DNA of 64,000 nucleotides, from assembly GCA_937907455.1 (NCBI GenBank), contig CALESQ010000040.1, positions 4,488-68,487 on the forward strand, read 5' to 3'. The notes under the pieces were generated by a model. The model worked only from the letters and a program-made list of their open reading frames with translations. It searched no databases and was not told where the DNA came from. Shown here piece after piece: positions 30,311 to 38,632 of this stretch. How positions within the stretch are numbered: position 1 is the stretch's first letter; each line of letters starts with the position of its first letter. The DNA comes from an uncultured Caldilineales bacterium (GTDB taxonomy: Bacteria > Chloroflexota > Anaerolineae > JAAEKA01). The translations under genes and the position numbers were made by a program.

Positions 30311-32233
30311 CTATCTGACGATCATCGGCAGGAAGATCAGATCGCTGCCATCAGCCAGGCCACGCACCACGTTCACCCGCACCACAATGGCTGAGGGTGA
30401 CACATTCGCGGCGTCGGCGATGAAGATTACCGTAGCCTTGTTCATGCCATAGGCCAACTGCGCAGGAACCAGGCCGAAGTCTACATATAGACCACCCGGC
30501 ACTGCTACGCCTGTGGTGGGGTTGACGGTGAGCCAAGCCACATCCTGCGGGCCGAGCGCTTTACCGTCGGCCAGCAGCACACCATTCTGCAGCGTTACCC
30601 GTTGACCGGCAGCTTGAGCTGCCTCAACCGCATCACCGACCGCTGCAGGGGTGATTACTACGTGCCACGGCACGTTGGAGCCGCTCACGCGCACGGAGCG
30701 CATGCCGGGGTCCTGTGGCGGGCGATAGTACCAGAATACCGCGGTTGGTTGTACCGCAAACTGCGCGGCAGTGATGTTGGCCGTCACGGTGATGATCTGC
30801 GGCGAGTTGGCCGCGCCAGCTGCATCTATCCGTACCGTGCCGGTGTAGCTGCCTGAAGCGAGATTGCTGCTGTCTATCACTAACTGCGCGGTGGCAGGCG
30901 CAACACCAGAGCTGGGCGTTACCGACAGCCAGCCTGAGCCAGAGGTCACAGTGGCTGTCCAATTGAAGCTGCCAGACCCGCTGTTGGCGATGGTGATGGC
31001 CTGCGTGCTGTTTTGGCCGCCCTGCAGGCTGACTGATACGGTAAGGGGTGAAACGCTCAAGGTTGGGCCGGTAGTGCTGCCGCCGCCATCAAAATCGCCT
31101 ACAGCAAAATTACCGTTGGCCGCATACGAGCCGGCGTAGGAAGTAGAGGTTGTGGCGTTGTCAGGTGAGTTATAGATCAGGTAAGCGGTGGGCGACATAA
31201 CGGCAATTTCATCTTTGCCATCGGCATCGAAGTCACCAGCCTGAATGCCGTTCCACTGCGTTTGGGCGCGCAGCTCACTGAGGGTGATGGCGCTGTCTGA
31301 ACCATAGTTGAAGCTGTACAAGGCTACGCGATTATCAATGCCGGCGCGCAGCAGGTATACTTCGTCGTCGCCGCTGTTGTTCACGTCGGCCAGGGCCAGC
31401 CATGTAAAGGGCGGATTAAGCTCTTCCTGTTGCACCACATTCATGGTTGTGGCGCTATCCAGGCGCATCACCAGGTAGCTTTTCTGCCCTGGAATCCAAT
31501 TGCGCTCAAAGACCAGTTCAGCCTTGCCTGCGCTGTCATCCACCACATTACCTACTGCTACGTTGATCCACGGCAGACGCCAGTCAGAGGCATAAGCAGG
31601 CGACCAATTGTTGGCAGGATCGAAAACCACCGTTTGGTAGATCAAACCCACGTTTCTGATGCCGATCACCTGATCGCGGTTGCCTGCGGCGGTGCCCAGA
31701 ATCTTGCCCGCTGCCAACTTGACCCAGGCACTGCCATGCTCCAGCCGGTGGGTGCGAGTCCAGCTACCGGCGGTGAAGTTGTATACATCCATGTAGGTGC
31801 CAGCTGTGCGGGTCTGCACCAGGGCAATTTCATCGGCGCTGTCTGCATCGAAGTTGCCGGTGACCATATTGGTCCAGGTTTGGCTGGTGTCGGCATTGAA
31901 GACTGTAGCTACGCTGGGTTCGCCGCTCGCCTGAATGGGGTCGTAAACAACGACCGTATTGCCGCGCAGGCCCAGGATTTCGTCGGTGCCGTCACCATTG
32001 AAGTCGCCGGTGATGACGTCCGTAAAGCCGTTTTGCGGCGATTGCCAGCTCACCGCCTGATAGCCGGTGGGCACGTAGGGATCACGTACTTCCAGTTGGC
32101 CCGATGCGTTGATGATTACCAGCTCATCGCCGGTGTTGACCTGATCTGTCTGCTCCGGCCCTGCCGCCTGAGCTACGGGAACCATCGCCAGCAGAACCAT
32201 CAGAATTGCCAGTACTCGCAGAGTTAACCGCAT
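30311..32233 (-). CDS. Secreted FG-GAP/VCBS-type beta-propeller protein with BACON-like domain
   Basis: 640 residues from the ATG at 32233 (an upstream in-frame ATG would precede the RBS-like GGAGGC). Signal peptide about residues 1-26. Residues ~35-370 are FG-GAP/VCBS-type blades with calcium-loop signatures such as DFNGDGTDE, NFDADSADE, DVNNSGDDE and DFDADGKDE. A BACON-like Ig domain follows (GSFNWTATVTSGSGWLSVTP), then a C-terminal beta domain. The chain ends DLIFLPMIVR, a hydrophobic Pro-containing tail with a final Arg. It is probably a surface adhesin or scaffold. No enzymatic motif is present. Downstream is the repeat array, with no spacer. Confidence 0.82.
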   Translation of the reverse strand: MRLTLRVLAILMVLLAMVPVAQAAGPEQTDQVNTGDELVIINASGQLEVRDPYVPTGYQAVSWQSPQNGFTDVITGDFNGDGTDEILGLRGNTVVVYDPIQASGEPSVATVFNADTSQTWTNMVTGNFDADSADEIALVQTRTAGTYMDVYNFTAGSWTRTHRLEHGSAWVKLAAGKILGTAAGNRDQVIGIRNVGLIYQTVVFDPANNWSPAYASDWRLPWINVAVGNVVDDSAGKAELVFERNWIPGQKSYLVMRLDSATTMNVVQQEELNPPFTWLALADVNNSGDDEVYLLRAGIDNRVALYSFNYGSDSAITLSELRAQTQWNGIQAGDFDADGKDEIAVMSPTAYLIYNSPDNATTSTSYAGSYAANGNFAVGDFDGGGSTTGPTLSVSPLTVSVSLQGGQNSTQAITIANSGSGSFNWTATVTSGSGWLSVTPSSGVAPATAQLVIDSSNLASGSYTGTVRIDAAGAANSPQIITVTANITAAQFAVQPTAVFWYYRPPQDPGMRSVRVSGSNVPWHVVITPAAVGDAVEAAQAAGQRVTLQNGVLLADGKALGPQDVAWLTVNPTTGVAVPGGLYVDFGLVPAQLAYGMNKATVIFIADAANVSPSAIVVRVNVVRGLADGSDLIFLPMIVR

Positions 32234-32470
32234 TGTTTTGCCTCCTCGAACGTAAAAGATTGAAAGTAGATAAACCGGTTTCAGGCCGGTTGTGCGCGAA
32301 CCGCGCAAAACGCCGCACCAGGATTATAGCATGGCCGTATAACTGCCAGCAATTCTGCATTCGGCTGCTTGTTTACACGCCCTAAGCAGTGTTCAGGTTC
32401 ACGTCAGACGCTGTTTTTCTGCCGTTGTGCCGAATTCCTCAACTCGCCACGTTGGGCTATAATCAGCCGC

Positions 32471-33631
32471 ATGGCAATTTATCTGGAATTGATACAGCGT
32501 GATGCCGCCAGCCAGGCGCGGCTGGGTCGGCTGCATACCCCACATGGAATAGTGCCCACGCCTTTATTTGCGCCGGTAGGCACGCAGGCTACTGTCAAGG
32601 CGCTCACCCCGCGCGATCTGCATGAGCTGGGCGCAGGGCTGGTGCTGGCTAATACCTATCATCTTTTTTTGCGCCCCGGCGCCGAGTTGGTGGCACGGCT
32701 GGGTGGCCTGCATGCCTTCATGGGCTGGGATGGCCCCTTGCTCACCGACTCGGGTGGCTATCAGGTGTTCAGCTTGGCGCATCGCCGCAAGCTGGATGCC
32801 GACGGTGTGACTTTCCGTTCGCATATTGATGGCAGCTTGCAGCGTTTCACCCCGGAATCGGTGATGGATACCGAGCAAAAGCTGGGGGCTGATATCGCCA
32901 TGTGCCTGGATGAATGCCCCGATCCGCTGGAGCGGGCGGTCAACGAACGTGCCCTGCTGCGCACCCATGCCTGGGCCGAGCGTTGTCGTGCTGCTCACAA
33001 CCGCCCCGATCAGGCTTTGTTCGGCATCGTGCAGGGGGGGATTTTCCCAGACCTGCGCAGCGAGTCGGCGCGTTTTCTGGTGAACCTTGATTTCCCCGGC
33101 TATGCGGTGGGGGGGCTGGCTGTGGGCGAAAGCAAAGCGCAGATGATCGCCACCCTGACCCACACCTGCCCGCTGCTGCCCGCTGACAAACCGCGCTACC
33201 TGATGGGGGTAGGTGCGCCGGAAGATATTCTGGAAGCCGTGGCACAGGGCATTGATATGTTCGATTGCGTGCTACCCACGCGTGTGGCGCGCAACGGCGC
33301 GTTGCTCACCCACGCCGGTCGGCTCAACATCCGCAATGCCCAGCACAGCGACTCGACGTTGCCTATCGAGGAGGGATGTACCTGCTACACCTGCCAACAC
33401 TTCAGCCGTGCTTATCTGCGTCACTTATTCAAGGCGGGTGAGATTTTGGGCTTGCATTTGGCCACGCTGCACAACGTTCACTTTATGTTGCGGTTGATGG
33501 AGCAAATTCGCGCGGCTATCGCCGATGGCCGTTTCCTGGATTTCAAGCAGCAATTTCTCGACACTTACCGCATGAGCGATCAGGAGGCGCGCGCCCGCAA
33601 CCGCGCTGCCCGTCAGGAAAGCCTGCGATGA
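32471..33631 (+). CDS. tgt: tRNA-guanine transglycosylase (queuine tRNA-ribosyltransferase)
   Basis: 386 residues. It exchanges guanine-34 for preQ1 in tRNAs with GUN anticodons. Signatures: LANTYHLFLRPG, the Asp of LLTDSGGYQVFSL (base recognition and catalysis region), GIVQGGIFPDLR, YAVGGLAVGESK, the second catalytic Asp in FDCVLPTRVARNG, and zinc ligands in CTCYTC plus the His of LHLATLHNVHFM. Length is normal. The ATG at 32471 gives MAIYLEL as expected; upstream open sequence is not coding. The stop overlaps the start of the next gene by 4 bases (ATGA), so three genes are coupled. Confidence 0.96.
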   Translation: MAIYLELIQRDAASQARLGRLHTPHGIVPTPLFAPVGTQATVKALTPRDLHELGAGLVLANTYHLFLRPGAELVARLGGLHAFMGWDGPLLTDSGGYQVFSLAHRRKLDADGVTFRSHIDGSLQRFTPESVMDTEQKLGADIAMCLDECPDPLERAVNERALLRTHAWAERCRAAHNRPDQALFGIVQGGIFPDLRSESARFLVNLDFPGYAVGGLAVGESKAQMIATLTHTCPLLPADKPRYLMGVGAPEDILEAVAQGIDMFDCVLPTRVARNGALLTHAGRLNIRNAQHSDSTLPIEEGCTCYTCQHFSRAYLRHLFKAGEILGLHLATLHNVHFMLRLMEQIRAAIADGRFLDFKQQFLDTYRMSDQEARARNRAARQESLR

Positions 33632-34500
33632 GCCGCTCGTTCGGTCCTCGCCGGCATCTTGCTGCCCGGGCAGCAGGAACAGGCTGGCAAAGCAACAGCC
33701 AAATCACGCGGGCCTGTCTGTTGTTGGTTTTGCTGCTTGCGGGTTGTGGCACGGTGATGCCCACGCAAGAGCCGCTGCGCTTGACGCTGGCTGCATCGGC
33801 CAGCGCCGTGCCGTTGGCTCATGATCTGGCCGATGCTCTGCACGGCACTACGCCGAATCTGGTGGTGGATGTGCTGGAGCTGGCCAATGAAATGGCCGCG
33901 CAGCACGCGGTGACAAGCGGCCAGGCCGACGGTGCGCTGGTGGCCGGAGAGGTGGATATTCCCACAAGTCTGCTTGCTTATCACATTGCCGATGACGCTT
34001 TGGCCGTGGCGGTGCATCCGCAGCGCGATCTGGCCTCTATCTCGCAGGCGCAACTGCACGATTTGTTGGGGGGGCAACTGCGTGCCTGGTCTGATCTTAA
34101 CGCGGGTGATGGGGATATTCAGGTGTACGTGCGTGAGCCGGATAGCGGCGCCCGTCGGCTCATCGTTGGGCTGCTGCTGACTCCGCGGCCGCTTACTCCT
34201 ACTGCAATCGTGCTACCCGACGACGCGCGGCTGCGTGACAGTGTGGCTGCTGATCCCAATGCCATTGCCTTGCTGCCCGCGGCGTGGCTGAATGACGCAG
34301 TACGCCCGGTGCCTATTGAGGGCCGCGGGCCGGAGTGGGTACGGCAGGGATGGCCGGACTATCCCGCGCGGCTGCCGATTTCGCTGCTGGTTCCCCGTGA
34401 ACCCTCTTCAACGATGGGGCTGTTCAGCCAGTTTGTGGCGAGTGAGGCCGGCCGCCAGGCTATCAGCCAACACTATGCTGCGGTAGAGGTGCAGCCATGA
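33628..34500 (+). CDS. Phosphate/oxyanion-binding-type periplasmic lipoprotein
   Basis: 290 residues. A signal with lipobox LLAGC near residue 40 is preceded by a long N-terminus, so the true start may be downstream; the ATGA overlap with tgt supports the annotated one. The remainder looks like a type 2 periplasmic binding protein of the PstS/ModA kind (ISQAQLHDLLGGQLRAW, RRLIVGLLL). No transporter genes are adjacent, so it may sense or scavenge rather than feed an ABC importer. The substrate is unknown. Overlaps both neighbours by 4 bases. Confidence 0.65.
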   Translation: MSRSFGPRRHLAARAAGTGWQSNSQITRACLLLVLLLAGCGTVMPTQEPLRLTLAASASAVPLAHDLADALHGTTPNLVVDVLELANEMAAQHAVTSGQADGALVAGEVDIPTSLLAYHIADDALAVAVHPQRDLASISQAQLHDLLGGQLRAWSDLNAGDGDIQVYVREPDSGARRLIVGLLLTPRPLTPTAIVLPDDARLRDSVAADPNAIALLPAAWLNDAVRPVPIEGRGPEWVRQGWPDYPARLPISLLVPREPSSTMGLFSQFVASEAGRQAISQHYAAVEVQP

Positions 34501-35414
34501 CCCGCATCACCCGCGCAGCGCAACTGGCGCTTTCTACCATGTGGATGCAACACCGCTTCCAGCGCGTAGTTGAGTTTGCTGCGGCGGCACGCGCCCTCGG
34601 TTTTGGCGGCATCGAGGTAAGTCATATCGTTACTCCGGCCATGCTGGATGATGCTGATCCCGCGACGCTGGGGATTCGCTCGGTGCATTTTCCTGCCCCG
34701 TTGAGGCCCTCGCCTTTTGGCGCGGCCGCCGAGACCCTGCTCAGCTCATCTGACGATGCTGCGCGGGCCTGGGCCGTGGCGCAAGGCCGCGGCAGCATTG
34801 ATCTGGCTGTGAGCGCCGGGGCCACGGCGGTGTGCCTGCATCTGGGCGAGGTGCCTGCGCCGCATCACCTGGAATGGGCGCTGATGCAGCGCTATCTTGG
34901 CGGGCAGGGTGGTTCACCCGCCTATGCCGCGGCTCTGGCTGAGGTTGAGGCGGCGCGATGGCAGGTCACGGGGCCGGCTTTCGAGGCCGCACGCCGTAGC
35001 TTGGCTGAATTGGCTGCTTACGCCGCACCGCGCGGCATTCGGCTGGGGGTGGAGTCGCGCACTAACCATTGGCAAATCCCTGCTTTTGCGGAATTGGGGA
35101 TGCTGCTGGAGGAGAATGATCCGGCGGTGGTGGGGTTCTGGTATGACTGCGGCCATGTGCAACTGCTGGATAATTTGGGCTTTCATCGCCACTATGACTG
35201 GCTGACCGCTTATGCTACGCGCATTGTGGGGGTGCATTTGCACGATGTGCGCGGTTTGCGCGACCATCTGCTGCCCGGCCTGGGTGAGCTGAATTTCCCG
35301 ACGCTGCTGGCTGCTGTGCCGGATGAGGCCATGCTGACCTGTGAGCTGGATTGGTACTACAGTGCCGCAGAGCTGGCGCGCGGGTTGAGGCATTTGCTCG
35401 GGCCTGAGGGGTAA
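34497..35414 (+). CDS. Sugar phosphate isomerase/epimerase-like TIM-barrel protein
   Basis: 305 residues, xylose-isomerase-like TIM barrel (AP endonuclease 2 family). Strand ends carrying Glu or His are visible: GFGGIEVSHI, VCLHLGEV, LGVESRTNHW, WYDCGHVQLLD, VGVHLHDVRG and LTCELDW, consistent with a metal site made of Glu, Asp and His. Enzymes of this fold epimerise or isomerise sugars or inositols. There is no signal peptide. It begins at an ATGA overlap with the upstream lipoprotein gene and ends before a strong hairpin that likely terminates the tgt operon. Confidence 0.8.
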   Translation: MTRITRAAQLALSTMWMQHRFQRVVEFAAAARALGFGGIEVSHIVTPAMLDDADPATLGIRSVHFPAPLRPSPFGAAAETLLSSSDDAARAWAVAQGRGSIDLAVSAGATAVCLHLGEVPAPHHLEWALMQRYLGGQGGSPAYAAALAEVEAARWQVTGPAFEAARRSLAELAAYAAPRGIRLGVESRTNHWQIPAFAELGMLLEENDPAVVGFWYDCGHVQLLDNLGFHRHYDWLTAYATRIVGVHLHDVRGLRDHLLPGLGELNFPTLLAAVPDEAMLTCELDWYYSAAELARGLRHLLGPEG

Positions 35415-35433
35415 ACTTGATGCGCGGCTCACC

Positions 35434-35485
35434 GCACGAAGCGCCTTCAGGGCCTGCTTCCGCAGCGCCTGAGGGCGCTTCGTGC
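35434..35485 (+). terminator. Long hairpin after the tgt operon
   Basis: GCACGAAGCGCCTTCAGG (35434-35451) pairs with its near-exact inverse (35468-35485, 17 of 18 bases) around a 16-base loop. There is no U-run, so it may end transcription by another route or be a dispersed hairpin element. Confidence 0.6.
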
Positions 35486-35542
35486 TGCCAGCCAGACAAT
35501 TGCGCATGGTCTATACCAGCTTTTCTCGGAATCTTTACAGGG

Positions 35543-35587
35543 TTTGAATAGCGTCTGAACACTCTCTGAACAACTCCTTGCTATCAT
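35543..35587 (+). promoter_or_regulatory. Three 11-bp direct repeats (TYTGAAY) before a -10 box
   Basis: TTTGAAT at 35543, TCTGAAC at 35554 and TCTGAAC at 35565 recur at exactly 11-base intervals, then TATCAT (35582-35587) as a -10 box, with no good -35. This is the layout of OmpR/PhoB-family activator boxes. It precedes the gtrA operon. Confidence 0.55.
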
Positions 35588-35626
35588 AGTGACCACTGGA
35601 ATAAATGTACAGGAGATGTTTGCAAC

Positions 35627-36082
35627 ATGATTTCACACGCTATCGCAAGTAGAACTACACCATCCGGTAAACAGGCCGCTCGCCAGATGATTTATCAGCC
35701 GTTTTTTAAGAACATCGCCTCGTCGCTGCTTTCGGCGGCCGTTGATATTACCGTTTTTATGCTATTGGTTGGCATGGGGCAGCGCGTGTTTTGGGCGACT
35801 GTCCTGGCCCGCATCATCTCCGGCGCGTTTAACTTTTCGCTGAATAAACGCTGGGTTTTTCATAAACAGGACTCGCATGATACCGGCCACGAGTTTCTGA
35901 AATATCTGGCACTGTTTACATTGCAAATGGTGTTTAGCGTTTTGTTAACCAGCGCGTTCAGCGAGTTGATGGCTTTTCGCTATGGCCTGCTTTTTAGCAA
36001 AATCCTGGCGGACATCATCCTGTTTACCACGAATTTCATAGTTCAGCGTTTTTGGATTTTTCCGCACAATACCCTGGAATGA
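35627..36082 (+). CDS. GtrA-family membrane protein
   Basis: 151 residues with four membrane segments. The typical GtrA features are present: FFKNIASSLLSAAVDITVFM at the first helix and ARIISGAFNFSLNKRWVF between helices two and three. GtrA proteins help move polyprenyl-phosphate-linked sugars across the membrane. The start has RBS CAGGAGATG. It is the first gene of an operon with an NAGPA-like protein and a small membrane protein, so the three probably act in cell-surface glycan modification. Confidence 0.9.
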   Translation: MISHAIASRTTPSGKQAARQMIYQPFFKNIASSLLSAAVDITVFMLLVGMGQRVFWATVLARIISGAFNFSLNKRWVFHKQDSHDTGHEFLKYLALFTLQMVFSVLLTSAFSELMAFRYGLLFSKILADIILFTTNFIVQRFWIFPHNTLE

Positions 36083-37176
36083 TTGCCATGAAGAACAAAC
36101 ACCCTTTTGCTGTTTTCTACACCGTCATCCTGATAGCTGCCACCGTCTGGAGTCTGCTCGATACCTTTGTGGTTGCTGATAAAATAGCTGTGGTAGATGA
36201 AAGCCTGGCTAACACCAGTATTTACGCCCAGCTCCAGACTGAATCCGCCGCGGGCAGTGTCGTCAGTGCGCCAGCGAACGTCGCCGCTCCCACCGCTGTG
36301 AGTGAGGTTGCCGTGGTTGCAGATACCACCGTCGCGATCGCGGGGAGCAGTGCCCCCACCGCCGTAGTGAGCGAACCCACAACCGAGGCTGCTGCCAGCA
36401 CTGACCTGGCACTGATCAGCAACCCAAGCGAGCAGCCGATTGTCACCGACCGTTCCTATCAGGACGCACATATTCAGATCACCATCGAGACTATCCATCA
36501 GTACAACACCGATATCTATATTGCCGATGTCGTGGTGAGTGATGTGGCCTATCTGAAAAGCGCGCTGGCCAACAACACCTACGGCAAGAACATCAAGCAA
36601 ACCACCTCGGCCATGGCCGCGGCGCATAGCGCGCTGCTTGCCATCAACGGCGATTACTACGGCTTCAGGAGCGCTGGATTTGTCATCAGGAACGGTGTGC
36701 TATATCGCACCACGGCCCGCAGCGGCTCCAGCCAAGCTCTGGTGGTGGATGCGGACGGCGGTTTTACCATCATCGAAGAAAGCAGCAGCGACGCGCAGAG
36801 CCTGTACGACCAGGGGGCGCTTCAGGTGTTTTCCTTCGGCCCCGCGCTGATCCAGGACGGCGCAATCAGCGTAACCAGCAATTCCGAGGTTTCGCAGTCT
36901 ATGAACAGCAATCCCAGAACGGCCATCGGCATGGTGGCTCCTCTGCACTATGTGTTTGTGGTCTCGGATGGCAGAACCGCGCAAAGTGCTGGCCTCTCCC
37001 TGCTGCAACTGGCGCAGGTGATGCAGGATTACGGTTGCACCGTGGCCTACAATCTCGACGGCGGTGGCTCATCAACCATGGTGTTCAACGGCGAGATCAT
37101 CAACAATCCCACCGATGGGCGCTCCTACGGTGAGCGCAAAGTAAGCGACATTATCTATATCGGAGATCAACTGTGA
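36079..37176 (+). CDS. Phosphodiester glycosidase (NAGPA-domain) family protein
   Basis: 365 residues. It starts at the ATGA overlap with gtrA. A single N-terminal membrane helix (residues ~10-30) anchors it, followed by an Ala/Val/Thr-rich linker to about residue 115, then the NAGPA (phosphodiester glycosidase) domain: LLAINGDYYGFRSAGFVIRN, RTAIGMV, and the closing YNLDGGGSSTMVFNGEIIN. These are the hallmark segments of the family that removes GlcNAc from phosphodiester-linked sugars in lysosomal enzymes and acts on wall polymers in bacteria. The active face should be extracytoplasmic. It is coupled to GtrA upstream and a membrane protein downstream. Confidence 0.88.
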   Translation: MIAMKNKHPFAVFYTVILIAATVWSLLDTFVVADKIAVVDESLANTSIYAQLQTESAAGSVVSAPANVAAPTAVSEVAVVADTTVAIAGSSAPTAVVSEPTTEAAASTDLALISNPSEQPIVTDRSYQDAHIQITIETIHQYNTDIYIADVVVSDVAYLKSALANNTYGKNIKQTTSAMAAAHSALLAINGDYYGFRSAGFVIRNGVLYRTTARSGSSQALVVDADGGFTIIEESSSDAQSLYDQGALQVFSFGPALIQDGAISVTSNSEVSQSMNSNPRTAIGMVAPLHYVFVVSDGRTAQSAGLSLLQLAQVMQDYGCTVAYNLDGGGSSTMVFNGEIINNPTDGRSYGERKVSDIIYIGDQL

Positions 37177-37544
37177 ATACCCGAAGAATTGTAACGCTTT
37201 ATGGAGTGGCTACTCTCTTTTGTATCGCTTTTAACGCAGTCTATTTACGGTTCGGCCACGGCGTTTCTTCACCCTTTATGACCTATGCCTTTGTTTTCAG
37301 CCTGGTGCTGGGCATATTGGGCTTTAGTATGTTGGGTTGGCTGCGGTTGGAAAGCCGTGTAGCCTTCAATCTGTACAACGCTGGTATCGTCACCTTGACT
37401 GTGGGCAGCTTGCTGCGCGGCGTGTTGGACATCGCCGGTGCTGATGCTCCCTATCCCACCTATTACTTTGTGGTGGGTGCGCTGCTGGTGCTTGCGGGCG
37501 GTGCATGGTATGGCTATCAGGCCTTACAAGCTGCTGGCCGGTGA
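37173..37544 (+). CDS. Four-helix membrane protein of the gtrA operon
   Basis: 123 residues with four predicted membrane segments (about 6-25, 37-55, 65-83, 98-116) and no domain I can name. The GTG start overlaps the stop codon of the NAGPA gene, so translation is coupled and the three gene products are likely used together. It may be a flippase partner or a lipid-handling subunit, but this is only an inference from position. Confidence 0.7.
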   Translation: MNTRRIVTLYGVATLFCIAFNAVYLRFGHGVSSPFMTYAFVFSLVLGILGFSMLGWLRLESRVAFNLYNAGIVTLTVGSLLRGVLDIAGADAPYPTYYFVVGALLVLAGGAWYGYQALQAAGR

Positions 37545-37646
37545 TGCAGATGCACATCTTCTGCTTTGGCTAATCATCCTGCGCAACCAGATGCAGCAAA
37601 CGGTGTTTTTATCAGCATAACCTTTGTCTCACAGAAGGAGCATGGC

Positions 37647-38462
37647 ATGACCAACCAAGCAGATTTGCAGGGCCGCTGGGCCTTGATCCTGGGCGCATCA
37701 AGCGGTTTCGGCCGCGCTGCCGGCATCGAGCTGGCCAAGCGCGGTATGAATATCTTCGGTGTACACCTCGACTTGAAAGCCACGTTACCGCTGGCTAAAC
37801 AGACCATTAGCGATATCGAAGCGGCTGGCGGGCAGGCGCTGTTTTTTAACACCAATGCGGCTGATCCCGACAAGCGCGCTCGCGTGCTCGATAAAATCCA
37901 GCAGAAACTGGCCGATGACGGCGGCGCTCAGGTTGTTCACCTGATGATGCACTCGCTGGCCTTTGGCACATTGCTGCCGTTCATCGGCGATAACCCCGAT
38001 GAGACGGTGTCATCTCCACAAATGGACATGACTTTGAACGTGATGGCTCATAGCCTGGTGTTTTGGACACAAGACCTGATGCGCCGTAGCCTGTTGGCTC
38101 GTGGCAGTCGCATTTTCTCCATGACCAGCTCTGGATCGCATCGGGTATTTCAGCGTTATGGCGCGGTCTCAGCAGCCAAAGCTTCGCTGGAGTCGCACAC
38201 CCGTCAACTGGCAATGGAGCTGGGGCCGCAAGGCGTGCTGGTGAACTGCATTCAGGCGGGCGTGACCGACACCCCGGCGCTGCGTAAAATCCCCGGCCAC
38301 CAGGCGTTAATTGACATGGCGACGAACTTCAACCCCGCGGGTCGCATGACCACCGAGCAGGACGTGGCGATGACGATTGCTGCGCTGGCCGATCCTCGCA
38401 TTCAGTGGATGAGCGGGTCGGTGATCGTGGTGGACGGCGCCGAGGACATCGTCGGCGCGTAG
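37647..38462 (+). CDS. Enoyl-ACP reductase-type SDR
   Basis: 271 residues, an SDR-fold protein. The N-terminal ALILGASSGFGRAAG is the nucleotide-binding glycine motif. The catalytic pair is Tyr in a Y-x6-K spacing (YGAVSAAK), which is the FabI/FabL enoyl-ACP reductase pattern rather than the usual SDR Y-x3-K. The last 40 residues (GRMTTEQDVAMTIAAL, WMSGSVIVVDGAE) match the family end. It reduces enoyl-ACP in fatty acid synthesis. RBS AGAAGGAG precedes the ATG at 37647. A strong terminator follows. Which class of enoyl reductase, FabI or FabL, cannot be decided by eye. Confidence 0.85.
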   Translation: MTNQADLQGRWALILGASSGFGRAAGIELAKRGMNIFGVHLDLKATLPLAKQTISDIEAAGGQALFFNTNAADPDKRARVLDKIQQKLADDGGAQVVHLMMHSLAFGTLLPFIGDNPDETVSSPQMDMTLNVMAHSLVFWTQDLMRRSLLARGSRIFSMTSSGSHRVFQRYGAVSAAKASLESHTRQLAMELGPQGVLVNCIQAGVTDTPALRKIPGHQALIDMATNFNPAGRMTTEQDVAMTIAALADPRIQWMSGSVIVVDGAEDIVGA

Positions 38463-38480
38463 CCTGCCTTTCGCTGCCAA

Positions 38481-38519
38481 CAACAAAAAAACGCCGCACA
38501 GCGCGGCGTTTTTTTGTTG
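38481..38519 (+). terminator. Rho-independent terminator after the enoyl reductase gene
   Basis: AACAAAAAAACGCCGC pairs with GCGGCGTTTTTTTGTT, giving a 14-16-bp stem with a short GC core and a T-run. It works on either strand. Confidence 0.9.
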
Positions 38520-38632
38520 GCTGTACTGTCCTGCAACATGCCCAGCTTTTTGTTTTTCGTTTGATTGCTGGTAAGATGGCGCTATTCCTGTTTTTTTAGT
38601 TGCCCTAACCGGCTTCCCTGCGAGACAAGCTG

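Noticed and set aside
29416..30318. Long open frames on both strands across the hairpin array, up to 300 codons
   Set aside because: They encode only the repeating DNA pattern, exist on both strands at once, lack RBS, and have no family resemblance. They follow from the array's lack of stop-forming words.
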